Shown here one piece after another: positions 19,708 through 30,999 of a DNA stretch of 64,000 nt. Origin of the DNA: Symsagittifera roscoffensis (lineage: Eukaryota > Xenacoelomorpha > Acoela > Convolutidae); NCBI RefSeq assembly GCF_963678635.1, contig NC_087062.1:65718647-65782646 (forward strand). Direction: 5' to 3'. Made by a program: the position numbers and the translations under genes. The notes under the pieces are model-generated. The model made no database searches and was not told the origin of the DNA. It saw only the letters and a list, made by a program, of their open reading frames with translations. Positions within the stretch are counted from its first letter, which is position 1, and the number at the start of each line of letters is the position of its first letter.

Positions 19708-22262
19708 AAATATTACAATTTCAACACATCTTTTTTCTAATATTTTCCGACCAAAACACAAATCCTTCTCCTCGCACAGGACCCCAGGATTTATTAGTAA
19801 CACACTACGATTGTGAAGAAAACGAACAAAAAACACTACTCAAATATGCAATAAATCAAGTATCACAATGCGAAGCAGAACCACAAGCTATAGAAACTAC
19901 AAATGTAATAGCAACATTGTATTCAAAAGCCCGAGCAACAACAGTCACAGGATATAAATTTACAGCAACATTCTCCGAAAAGAAAGTACACTGTTCACAA
20001 GTTTCCAATGGAAATAAGAACCGACTTGATCACGAATCCTTCTATCAAATAATATAGAACAACTTTTCCATCTAAATCCCGATGATTGTAAAAACGAACT
20101 ACTCAGACTAAACATCACAAGAAATAGAAACACAGACAGGAAAATAGTAAATTTCCAAGTCTTTGCCAATTCTGCACACCAAGCACAACTTGAAAGATAT
20201 CAAGGACTTATAAAACTAGACGAAAAATACCCATACAACGGCGCACACGGAAGATTAACTTATGACTTACACGATAAACACTGGATACCACACATTGGAA
20301 TAAATGACCCCTCAAATTACAAAGCAGACACAAAAAAAAAGGATATCAAGAAATAATGTTTTTCGATTGGAAAATACAACTCGAAAAAGTACAACTCACA
20401 CGAGATTTATCTGATAACACAATGATCTATCAAGGAATTAGATTACCTTGCGAAAATGATCAATTGTTTGGTTTCCCGAAGATACATGCACAGCATTTCA
20501 AGTATCAAAAATACACGCTCGAATGATAAAATTTCATGAAAAATATTTTATAGAATAAATTCAATACGAACAAGTAAATCCATCCCGACAACAAAGTAAT
20601 GATTTTAGAAATATTCATGGTATAGAAAATAAATTAATACCTTTACAAATCTATCAAGAAACAGAAAGTGCATGCAAATACAGAAATCCACTTTATAAGA
20701 CACAATATTCTGAAATACTTGTCGAATACGAAAAAAGTTTCGACATGACCAATGGAAAAATAAAATTTGACCCTTATGCCACAAGTCACCCTATAAATGA
20801 AGGAACATCATACATCCCAGTTAACTTTCAAAAAAGCACAGGTAACCTGGTGGAAAACTAAAACCACATGACAGTAAAAGTACACGTTTACAAGAACTAT
20901 CACTAATGAATAGCACCTATTTCGGTAAAATTCATTACGATATCCACTTAGATATGAAGTTAGGATACACAATTAGTGGAATTTTTCAAGAAATGTCACT
21001 CTTCGAATTAGAAACACTTTACCAATTATGCGAATTGGAAAGAACACAAATCCTACAATCACTCGCACTAGCAGTACTTAAAATACCCTACGCAGGATAC
21101 TTATTATCAGGAAACAGATCAAATTTTCTAGACTACGAAGGAAATATTTTATGGTTTTATACTTGTACCAAAAAAGTATCACCACTATATGTTTTTGAAG
21201 ACATACGTTGTTATAAAAGAATCCCTATATTCTATAAAAATGAAGTACATTTTGTCGACACACTTTCAAAACGAACATATTTTTGGGATACCGCAGTCCC
21301 ATGTGGATCAGAAAATAGCCACAATGTAATACAATTGAACCCTGATGAAGATAAATACTATCTACTTACACCATACCCTACGTTAATGCAATCACTCAAA
21401 AAATGTTCACCCGAAAGCATCAGAGCTATTGCTCGTAATCCAAATATTGATTTACAATCAATTGGAATATATTCTAAATCAGATATCCAACATCACATTA
21501 GAACACAACAATTTCAAGAATGATTAACACAAATGGACACAATACAAAGACAGTCAATTGACCAGAATTTCAGAAAATTTGCCAAAACCGCAGCATTTGC
21601 AGATATTTATACACAAGATTATAACGGATATTTTAAAGACATTAAAGACTACATATATCTAAACGGTGAAAAATACAGACCACAAGATATTTTACCTATA
21701 AATATTTTCAATTTTGTCACCCTAAAGAACGAAATTCTAGCTTTTCTAGGATGGCCCTATTACATCTTAGAAAAATTAACTATCTTATACGCCATGTTTA
21801 TTTTTATAGGATTTCTTTTCCCACTCTTAAAAGGAATCTATAACACATGCGCTATACACACACAAGTAAACAGACAAGCAAGTGTAGCACGTATTTTTTT
21901 TGCAGGATTTTTTGGAATTTTTTCTCATCAATAAGCAAAATAGTTCTTGACGCACAAATAAAAGAATATAACACGAAAATATCCACAAGACAAAACACTT
22001 ACGACGAAGAACACAATAATATAGAGATAACACCTACCGCACCACAGTTGCCACCCTTACCACAAAATCATTCATTATCATTAGTTCCCCGTAATTTCCG
22101 AAACCTAGCAATCACAAAAAATCCAAATTCTAGACCAAATATAGCACAAAGCCCCATCCAACATATAATGACACATTATTCACAAAATGATAATACATAC
22201 GAACAAATTATAGAACAACCCCACACCACCACTTTTCAATCTCAACATAATCATTTTTTTAG
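19695..22262 (+). pseudogene. env: Envelope-like glycoprotein (broken)
   Basis: The frame opens with a hydrophobic leader (QHIFFLIFSD), then THYDCEENEQK, which aligns with the AHYDC block after the leader of the intact env at 60972-63281. Further frames give CELERTQILQSL, AGYLLSGNRSNFLD, CYKRIPIFYKNEVHFVD and LTPYPTL. Each has a counterpart in the intact protein in the same order. A membrane anchor (21770-21840, ILYAMFIFIGFLFPLL) is followed by a cytoplasmic tail with an ARIFFAGFFGIF amphipathic stretch. Several stops and shifts separate 19695-20057, 20906-21523, 21533-21934 and 21847-22272. Env would be a surface fusion glycoprotein; this copy cannot encode it. Confidence 0.75.
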
Positions 22263-24201
22263 CCCACGATGAGCGGACAACTTGGATCCCTCCATCGCTC
22301 AAATTCCCACCCAGCCAACCTACAAACTCAAATCCCAATAATCCCACTTTTTGCTCTCCCACCACCCGATTTTCCTATTATTAATATATCATCAAGCACG
22401 AATTCTGATACTAACTCAGATATTTCAGTTTTATACTCTATCTCACAATTTAATAACCCTAATGTAGAAACCCCTGACGAATTTGCAGACTCCGAACAAT
22501 CTCCATCAAATTATACTCAGACCAACTCCTCAGTTTTTTCAAAACCCCCTTTTCAACCACTCCCATCCGTTTCCACTCCTTCTTATGCTTCGCAAGTTAC
22601 CCCAACCCATCTCCTCTTCATTCTGACAGATCATATAATAATTTCCCAGATACCCCCCAAATTTCCCTACAACAACAGTTAATACACCCTAACACCCTCA
22701 AAATACATCAGCTATCATCCACAATAACATCCTCAAATCCACCTACTCCTACACCCTCCTCAGCTTACACTCCATTATTCACACAATCATCCACATCCAC
22801 CGAAACACCTAGTAGCACTCACCGAGCTTATCGCACTTTTAAACGAAAATTCCCAAATCACCCATTCCCGACCAAACCCGGAACAGCCCGCGAATATATT
22901 AATCACCCGCAATATACAAACACAAAAAATTTTCTTGCAATCACCTTACCCTCATTTCCACAATATACATTAAACACACCTAACGATACTAATGACACAC
23001 GCAATTATGTAGATGAACATGTTTTAATGCCAACACTTCATTGGACAGCTTATTATCATTTTACTTATCCCCTTTGCCTACCACTAACTAATACTCATGA
23101 CAGCATAGAAAAGAACAAAGACATGTTATATAGACTCACTACAACACTAACACCTCGACAATTTACTTACGTTGGATATAAAAAGTTACTAAAACATTCA
23201 CTGCACCCCGAGCTAACGAATTTGCAATAGAATATTACGACCATAATATCATCCGACCTAATCAAGACCAATTTTTAGATGAAGACCGCTTCGCAAACCC
23301 GCAACTAACAGAAAAATGTTTCATCAAAACATCATACGTATTCACACTTAATATTTTTGATAGAAAGAATTATCACATTATTTCAGAATCACTAGCTGAT
23401 ATTCAAGCATACGAAAGCTTCTATGACAAATTTCAGTTATTTTCACTAAACTTTCACTTTCTTTCACCACAGGAACGCAATTTGCACTGTTCCCACGATA
23501 TTAAGTTACGCGTTAAACAAACCCACACATATACATACTATCGTTTTATAAAAAATCATTTTGATTTGCATACCCCATCAAGACAACCTCACCATCGTTT
23601 TCAGTTTCTCAACTCTAAGTACACGTCACCATTTTTCCTTAATTTTACATATTGAATCAAAGATATTAACCTCCACGGCATCCTCTGCAACTATGACCCA
23701 GTTACCCAAATGTATATATTCTGTCCCATCACGAAGACCTTCAATGCCGAAGAATCCAGACCCTTCCTTATCCCGCATGAATTTATCCAGCCTATTGAAA
23801 TAACAATATTAGAATTCATTCACAATACTAAATATAATTATAAAATTTATAACCTCATTCAAAACACACCTTACGATTTTGCAGTAGGTACCGAAGAACT
23901 AAAAACCATTAAAGCACTTCAATTGCTTTGGCCACTGCTACAAACTAAAAACATCATTCGCATACTAGCCAAATTACTAACAACAACAGATATGATTCAC
24001 GACATCTTCCCCCACGGCTTTTCCCAGATGATTAAAAGGTAAGTATAATTTAAAATACTCTTCACTAATAAATTTAAATTAGTACTAACCATTTTCTATC
24101 AACGTTTGATTTATATTTCTAGTCTTTACACTACGATCATCTACAAAACAGAAAAGAAAAATAAAAATACAAACTTGTTAAATTCTCTCAAAATTCGTTG
24201 A
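22263..24201 (+). pseudogene. Post-env accessory ORF with its own splice acceptor and a small intron (broken)
   Basis: A pyrimidine-rich acceptor (ATCATTTTTTTAG) ends at 22262, seven bases before an ATG at 22269. Element C has the same acceptor and ATG (30608, 30601). The N-terminal part (22269 to about 22900) is Ser/Pro/Thr/Asn-rich. From about 23150 to 24038 a conserved domain follows with YDHNIIRPNQDQFL, NPQLTEKCFIKT, RNLHCSHDIKLR and KQTHTYTYY. The same blocks occur in C (about 29700-29070). An 84-bp intron (24039-24122) has a consensus donor AAG/GTAAGT and acceptor TTTCTAG and would add a 25-residue Lys/Asn-rich tail ending at 24201. One TGA and some shifts disable this copy. Function is unknown; a regulatory role is inferred from position and splicing. 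Confidence 0.55.
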
Positions 24202-25636
24202 TTTCTTGCACTTATAATGTAGTAAAATTCATACACAATGTATAATTTTATTCACAAATTATTTCCCCATGAAGCAGAAAAACTAATTACGATGAAAATT
24301 TTTAATTTTAAAATTCCCCCAAAACGCAGTAAACTTCAATTTCTATGCAATAAATTAATAAAATGAGAAAACAGTACTAACCTTTACAATATTTTCATTT
24401 CACTCGCACAAGAATTCTATCCAAACTCGCACAGCTCGCCCACAAAGAATTGTTTAAATAATGATTTTAAGTTTCAAGCTTTCACTCTCAACAACTCTAA
24501 CACACGATAACAAGTTTCAAACTTTCCTTTAACCCGGTTGGAAAAGAATTATATACTGAACCAAACTAACCAACGCAGCTTACTAAACACCACAAATCAT
24601 AAAATAACAGCATGACTAAGAAAAGAAAACCAACGGTACCCAAACCGGATTAACCCAGTTTAAAACTGGATAATTTATTCTTTTGAAGACTATTATAAAA
24701 TCTAAGAAAGAAATAATAAAACACAAAAAAGTCGCAAGACAAACATATACCAAAAACAATTTGATTTTTGAAAAAAGGACACAACGAAAGTAACATAAGA
24801 AAGACCAACATAAACCCAACATAAAACGTTATCACATAACAGGACCTCTCAAAGAAACAGCATAAAATCATACTCCCACTCCTGGCCTAACTCACCAGAG
24901 AGGACGTCCTGAGCATGCTCTATAGCCGGCCTAACCCACCGCGCTACATCCACGCTTTGTGACTACACTTCTTTTTTTAATAAGAGGTACTCAAGGGTGA
25001 GTAACACTTCAAAATAACCAAACTAAAACAAAACGCTTTTGTGAAAACGACTAACTAAAATCATGATTAAAACGTTGAATTAACATAATTTTATAAAATG
25101 TAAATCATACTTTGCAGTATATAGATCAATACAAAACAACAAAGACGAACATCCAAAGACTAGACGATCCCATCACACTCGAACAAAAGAATGGCTAAAC
25201 ACAAATCGACATGCCGTCCACAATCGCAACTCAAAGGATTTAGAGTACGACTTGACTTCGCAGAAAAGGACTTCATTGAACTAGACCAATGACCACCTCG
25301 ATGTTCAAGTATACGTACAGATCCGAGTTACAAGGTATCCCTTCCACACACGATTTTCACGCAATTCCCAGAAGAGGTTGCACACAAAACAAGTTCTCTA
25401 CATAATACAGAAAAACCTGTCATAGCAAACCATTTTGAAATCGGATTGATTTCATTGGGGATCACAAGAATGACAAGAGAACAATTTCACATCCCTCATT
25501 CCAGCGTCTTGCAACGTTCTTGTTAAGAGGAACCGGATAAGAAAATGATGTTTGCCAAATACCAAACGTTCATCATCCATCCTTCAAATTGCAGAGAAGA
25601 AAGATAGTTCTAAAAAACTCTGTAAACCACGGATGG
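24202..25636 (+). other. 3' noncoding region of element B
   Basis: There is no open frame of note. The region aligns with 1920-3304 of A and with 28660-27330 of C (reverse). Shared parts include an inverted pair around AACCGGATTAACCCAGTTTAAAACTGG (24644-24672), the antisense tRNA-like block (24880-24960) and a conserved stretch near 25290-25320. Just before the 3' LTR is ACCACGGATGG, a short and weak purine tract. Confidence 0.65.
24880..24960 (-). other. tRNA-like block in the 3' noncoding region of element B
   Basis: On the minus strand it reads TGTAGCGCGGTGGGTTAG (box-A-like D-arm), GAGCATGCTC and later GAGTTAGGCC (poor box B). It is the cleanest of the three copies (others 2554-2640, 27858-27943). 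It may be a SINE-derived segment or an RNA structure. It is too irregular to be a tRNA gene. Confidence 0.45.
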
Positions 25637-26046
25637 TGGAACCTGATCTAAACTACATTTTATTATTGGATAAATTAGATGTTTTATCACTATAAAATGT
25701 TTAATATTAACCAATCATATTCCATCTAACTAACAACCCACTTATATGTAAGTGCTGAAATAACTTGTAATTTCAGCACCAGAGAGATTTGAATTTAACT
25801 TAGAAATTAGTTACCTCTCCAAGAGAACTTCAGGAGCCGCAATAAGCCAGTATACTCTAGATCTATTGAGCCTAGCAGAGACTAGTTAAACACCCTGAGA
25901 CTAGTAGATATAAGAGTAAGATTAGGATCGGTATTAGACTAAGAAGTTGCACGAATCTATCCGGCCGAAAATAAGATAGCGTGACGAGCAGACGGTGTAC
26001 CCTATCCGAAATTACTCTATGAGTTAACCACAAGGGACATAACTCA
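25637..26046 (+). repeat. 3' LTR of element B
   Basis: It is 410 bp, the same length as the 5' LTR, with about 20 differences by eye. The palindrome is at 25752-25779 with one mismatch. It is followed directly by the ATTA target duplication (26047-26050). Confidence 0.9.
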
Positions 26047-26050
26047 ATTA

Positions 26051-26495
26051 TTAGGATTTTGACTGACAATTCCGACTGTCGAAGGAGGAGGAGGGAGGGA
26101 GAGCGGACTTTTCCTGCCTGTAAGAAAACTAAGGGCGGAGCCGCACCGTAAAAAAATCAATATTTTGGTCAAAGCCTGCCGAACCGAAAATTGCTCACAA
26201 TTGGCATTTTATGTTTTGAAGTTTTGAATTTTTAGCCCATTCTATGGATGTTTTTGAGCGTGTTTTTTTTAAAGGTGGATATATGCGAAGTGATTATCCG
26301 AAACTGCGGAAAAATGGGAAATTTCGTTTTCATTCCATGGGTTTGTTTTCCGCTAATTATGACCCTCCCATTGGTAAACTGTTAGGTATCATGAGTCTGC
26401 AAACTTCCTGCGTCTTCCATTCAGGTCCACACAATCTCTACATATAGTATGCAACTTTCATTATCCTGATGTTCGATACATTATTTGCTACTCAC
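26051..26495. other. Host sequence between element B and the claudin-like exon
   Basis: No membrane-spanning exon continuing the minus-strand gene is visible here. There is a GGAGG-rich stretch at about 26070-26103. The rest is unremarkable. Confidence 0.5.
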
Positions 26496-26688
26496 CGGGA
26501 GGCCGACATTCTTTGTGACTGTCTGCGGTCGGGTACTCGGCACAATGTGTATATAGAGAAAAAACATGTACAGAGCCAGACCTGTCCTCCCACACAACCC
26601 CAGTGTTCGAATAGCTAACCACAGAGCAGAAAGCACTGAGAGCCGAAAAAGCACAAGCCGCAAGCAGAAGACTCCTGATCAGTTCCAT
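26496..26688 (-). CDS. First exon of a claudin/PMP22-like membrane protein (partial, host)
   Basis: The ATG at 26688 opens a frame with a first TM segment or signal (IRSLLLAACAFSALSAFCSVV). It is followed by a loop with VVWEDRSGS, SLYTHC and, 11 residues on, KEC. A Trp, then an aromatic-x2-Cys, then a second Cys in the loop after TM1 is the pattern of claudin-type four-TM proteins, though here with Tyr in place of the second Trp. The exon ends in phase 1 at a consensus donor CCCG/GTGAGT (26495). No exon with TM2-TM4 follows in the 450 bp before element B, and none is visible just left of it. The gene may have been cut by the insertion, or its later exons may lie outside this window. Base composition is GC-rich compared with the surroundings. 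Confidence 0.5.
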
Positions 26689-27087
26689 TTAGGCTATTAT
26701 CCTAAGAAGAAATTCAAGTAAAAACAATTACGAACGTTTCCAAACTTCACAAATTACTATTGAAACTTGGGATGCAAAAAAAAATTTTCGAACTGATTTA
26801 TAGGTCGAATCAAAATTAATCAAAGAAGGATAAAGAAATCTCAATTACATCTTTGGAGAAACAGGAAGTTATTTTCTGAATAAGTATCGTTGCAAAAGAG
26901 AAGTATCAGAACGCTTCTTTCTTTTGATAACAACAAACATCTACCGTCAACAATAAAGATAAGTTGAAATGAATTGCTGAATCAGATTCATCACTAGTAA
27001 ATTTACATGTTAACATATGATGACTTTTAGACGTCTTGTCTTGCTTCGAGAGATTGATCAACCTAACTCTATGATAAAATCTTACTT
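26689..27087. other. AT-rich spacer, nothing recognised
   Basis: This would be the upstream region of the claudin-like exon on the minus strand. I see no TATA box at a convincing distance and no repeat shared with the rest of the window. Confidence 0.4.
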
Positions 27088-27302
27088 TGTTACAGCTGAT
27101 TCTACTTATGCACAGATAAAAAGTTTAAAGTAAGAAGTGATTTAATCTCAAAATTAGAACATACATAATTGAGAGAGCATTCTCTCCGCCGGAGAGGATG
27201 AATGTTTCAAGGTCTTATCATCAAAACCTGTTATATCAATTAAGCTAAGTATAATTAACTTTATTAACTATTAAGATAATTAAAATATTGTAATTCATAA
27301 CA
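27088..27302 (-). repeat. Short LTR of a second family (G-type), solo copy
   Basis: It shares long blocks with 47370-47548 (GTTACAGCT; AAGTAAGAAGTG; GCATTCTCTCCGCCGGAG; GTTTCAAGGTC; CTGTTATATCA). Both copies are bounded by TGTTA and TAACA-type inverted ends. The other copy sits directly upstream of the degraded Ty3/gypsy pseudogene G1 on the minus strand, so this is probably a solo LTR of that family. It abuts the truncated left end of element C. Confidence 0.6.
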
Positions 27303-27857
27303 TCCCCATGTAATTCATACATCATAACATTTTTTTTGGTATGGAAGAAGAGTTGTTATCGCGATCGTTTCGGGAGATCGTATTATGATTTCTGATCGGT
27401 TATGATGAGTGTTGATTTGGTTGGTTTTAGAGAATAGCAATAGTCCAATCACATTCCGGAGTGGCATGTAGTTTGACTTTGGATGCAGTGCCTGGGGACT
27501 TGGATCTGTACGTATACTTGAACATCGAGATGGCCATTGTTCGGTGGCATTGGGTTTCCTTTGCTGCGCTGCCAAGTCGTACTTCAAATCCGTTCAGTGT
27601 AGTGACTGTAGGCAGCATGTCAGATAGGTCTTGCCATTCCGTAGTTGGAGTTTGATTGGGTTGTCAAGTTCCTTGCTGCTCGTCTTTGGGCTGTATGTTA
27701 TGCATATACTGCATTGTATTATTTACAAATCTTTGTTAATTTTGTTTTTTAGTCATGATCTTGTATTAGTTTTTATCGCAAAAGCGGTATTATTTAGTTC
27801 GGTTTTTTTAAGAGCTACTCACGCTTGAGTAACTCTCGTCAAAAATAGAGTTGTGGG

Positions 27858-27943
27858 TCACAAAGGGTGGATGTAGCACGGTGTGTGAGGCTGGCTATAG
27901 AGCATGCTCAGGACGTCCTCTCTGTTGGGTTAGGTCAGGAATG
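27858..27943 (+). other. tRNA-like block in the 3' noncoding region of element C
   Basis: It reads TGTAGCACGGTGTGTGAGG, then GAGCATGCTC, then GGGTTAGGTC. This is the third copy of the block at 2554-2640 and 24880-24960, again antisense to the element. Box-A-like and weak box-B-like words are spaced roughly as in a tRNA. Confidence 0.45.
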
Positions 27944-28659
27944 AGGGTATAATATCATGCTCTCTTTTTTGGAGGGTCCTGTTTTTGTTCAAGTTTTCCT
28001 GCCTTTTTTATTACTGGTTTGTTCTTTTTGTTGTCTTAGTTGTGTCTTTTTCTCAAAAATTTGTTTTGGGTTCATCAAATTGTTTGTTTTGGGTTTGTCT
28101 TTCGACTTTTTGGTGTTTTCATCTTTTGTGTTCGGACTTAAAAGTAGTCTTCAAAAGAATAATTTATCCAGTTCTCAGCTGGTGTTAATCCAGTTTGGGT
28201 ACCGTGGAATTTTTTTTCTTAGTCATGCTGTTATTTTATGATTTGTGGTGTTTAGTAAGCTGCGTTGGTTAGTTTGGTTTAGTGTATAATTCCTTTCCAA
28301 CCGGGTTAAAGGAAAGTTTGAAACGTGTTAAAATTGGTTAGAGTTGTTATCAGTGAAAGTTAAAACCTAAATTCAATGTTTTAAACAATTTTTGTGGGCG
28401 AGCTTCGCGATTTTGGACAGAATTTGACTGCGAGTGAATATTTAAACTAGAAAGAAGCGTCTTTGAAAAGTTTAGTACTGCTTTCATTTTCATAGGCACT
28501 TTTTTATTAATTTACTAGTTTGAAATAATTAAGTTTAGGGGTTGAAAGTATCAATTTGTTTTCAATTGTATGAATATTTACTGCTTTGGGGATAAGAATT
28601 TGTATATCAGTTTATTGCTTTGTACGGGAGAATTTCACTGCTTCATTTATTGAAACTGG

Positions 28660-30607
28660 TTAATAGGAATTTATGAATCTAGAAAAACGTTTTTTGTTGT
28701 TTATTTCATTTTTCTTTTTTGTAGATGATTGATGACCGTGCCTGTGAAGACTATAGAAAAAAAAGAAAGCATTTATGAAGATTGGTTAGTTTTTGTTTGT
28801 ATTTATTGGTAAATTATTTAATTCATATTACCTATTAGTCGGTGAAGAATCTATGGGGAAACACGCCGTGGATGATGTCTGATGATGTTAGTAATTTAGC
28901 TAGCAAACGAATGATGTATTTAGTTTGAAGAAGTGGCCAAAGCAATTCGAGTGTTTTAATGATGTTGTGCTCTTGAGTCCTAGGTGAGAGTTCATAAGGT
29001 GTATTTTGAATAAGGTTATAAAGTTTATGATTATATCGAGTGTTATATATGAATTCTAGGATTGCGATTTCAACGGGCTGTAGGAATTCGTGTGGGACGA
29101 TTAGTGGAGAGTTTGGTTAGTGGACAGAATGTATTTATCTGGGCCCTGGGATTGTAATTGCGGAGGGTGCCTTGTAGGTTAGTGTCTTTAATACAATAAG
29201 TGAAGTTAAGTAAAAATGGTGAGGTGTATTTAGAGTTAATGTACTGATATCTATGGTGAAGTTGTCGTGCTGTGTAATGATGTTGGATGAACTGATAGTA
29301 AGTGTAAGTGTGTGTTTGTTTAGTTCGTAACATGACGTCGTGTGAACAGTGCAAATCACGTTCTCTGGGTGTGAGGAAATGAAAGGTTAGTGAAAAGTGG
29401 TTAAATTTGTTTAAGTATTTAGAATCATGAGTCTTAAGAATCATGAGCATGAATATGATGTAGTCGTATTTTTTATCTTAAGTGTTGAGGTTGAAAACGT
29501 GTGGTGTTTTGATGAAAAATTGTTCTGTTAGTTGTGGATTAGCAACTTGGTCGTCGTTTAGAAAGATGTCTTCGTTAGGTCGTATGATGTTATGATCGTA
29601 GTGGTCGATAGAATATTCATTCGTTTTGGGTGCTGTGAATTTGATTAGTGATTGTTTATATACTATCTGTGTGAATTGTTCTCGAGTGAGTGCTGTTGTT
29701 AAAAGGTAGAGTTGATTGCTGCATTTTTCGTTTTTTATGGGGTGTTATATAATGGTAGTGATAGTGTTTAGTGAAGTGATAGAATGATGTTCATGAAAGT
29801 GTTGGGTATAATACGTGCTCATTTACATAATTAGGGTTTTCGTCATTGGGGTCTGAATGAAAATATGTGTACTGGGGGAAAAGAGTAACCATAATTGGAG
29901 AAATTCTTTTGAGTTAGTGTGAAGTGGATGATTAACGAATGTTGCGGATTTTCCTGGGTTATAGATGGAAAGCTAGTGGCTAGAGGGAAATGGAGTATTA
30001 GGGATTTTACTTTTAAAAGTTTGGTAGACTCGGTTTGTACTGGAGGATGGGGTTGATGAGGAAGTTGAGTTTTGCAAAGGGGTATAATATGAAGAGGGAG
30101 TTGGGGTTGATGGGTTGGGTGATATTATAGATTGTGAGAGTTGGTGAATGGTTAGTGTTTGAGGGTGCTGTAATTGTTGTTGAAGAGTGATGAAATTATC
30201 AAGCTCATGAGATAATTGTGTTTTTACAGAGCTGTTGTTGTCGGAAGTTTCACTGGTTAAGAGGGAATTTGTGGGTGCTACATTTGAAATAGAAGAGGGA
30301 GGGGAAGGGGGTTCAATTTTGACTTGGGAGTGAATAGGTTGAAAGGAAGGTTGGGAAAATGTAGATGGGCTGGGTTTGGAGTTGGCAAATTTGTCGGGGG
30401 TCTCGATATCGGAATTAGTAAATTGGGAGATAGTGTTATATACAGTTATGTTTGAATTAGCGTCTGAATTGAAGTGGATGAAGTGTTATCATGAGGTGAT
30501 TGAGATGGAGGGAAAGCAAAAATTGGGATGATGGTGAGGTTGCTTTGGAGGTTGGCTGGGTAGGAAATTGAGCGTTGGAGTGATCCAACTTGGCGGCTCA
30601 TCGTGGG
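28660..30607 (-). pseudogene. Post-env accessory ORF of element C (broken)
   Basis: A conserved acceptor CCATCTTTTTAG ends at 30608, seven bases before the ATG at 30601. The Ser/Pro/Asn-rich N-terminal half is badly broken. The C-terminal domain keeps YDHNIIRPNEDIFL, NPQLTEQFFIKT, RDLHCSHDVMLR and KQTHTYTYY, nearly the same as in B. The best open part is 29450-29070. The small intron is also present (28831-28751) with acceptor TTTCTATAG. The donor here is the weaker GTAATA, and a stop lies just before it. The last exon to 28660 is Lys/Asn-rich as in B. Conservation of domain, acceptors and tail in two elements argues that this is a real gene of the family. Confidence 0.55.
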
Positions 30608-30999
30608 CTAAAAAGATGGTTTTTCTGGGAGGGAAAGTTAGTGGTATGTGGTTGTTCAATAATTTGCTCGTATGTGTCTTCTATATTGGGCTGTTGGGTT
30701 ATTATGTGCTGAATTGGGCTTTGTGGATAATTAGATCTTGAAGTTATGAGGTCTGTCAGGGCTATATTTTTGAAATTTTGTAGTAGTAATGATAAGGGAT
30801 AGTTATGATTTAAGTTTTTTACTTGTGGTGCCGTAGGCGTTGTATTTGTATTGTTTTGTGAATCGTCATATGTGTTCGGTGTTGTTGATAGCTTGGTATT
30901 GTATTCTTTTATTTGAGCGTTAAAAAGTGTTTTTTTTTATTGATGTAGAGAATATTACATCAAATCCTGCAAAAAGTATGAGTGCTACGCTTGCTTGTT

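Larger units (their letters stand above)
7198..26046 (+). mobile_element. Element B: full-length env-bearing Ty3/gypsy-like element, 18.8 kb
   Basis: The element is defined by two 410-bp LTRs (7198-7607, 25637-26046) and a matching ATTA duplication outside them. Order inside: PBS, leader with hairpins, gag, protease, RT, RNase H, integrase, small membrane ORFs, a proline-rich segment, an envelope-like glycoprotein, an accessory ORF, and 1.4 kb of 3' noncoding sequence. The order PR-RT-RH-IN and the integrase DD35E spacing place it with Ty3/gypsy elements. The LTRs differ at roughly one position in twenty, and each gene has stops or frameshifts, so this is an inactivated copy. At 18.8 kb it is far larger than the 5-9 kb usual for the group, through a large Gag, the env and the post-env ORF. 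Confidence 0.9.

Noticed and set aside
26689..27302. Missing 3' LTR of element C
   Set aside because: The sequence does not match the A/B/C LTRs; the LTR found there (27088-27302) is of another family.
27957..28241. Plus-strand hydrophobic frames in the 3' noncoding region of element C (similar minus-strand frames at 24616-24871 in B)
   Set aside because: They lie in antisense orientation within a noncoding region, and element A has no matching frame.
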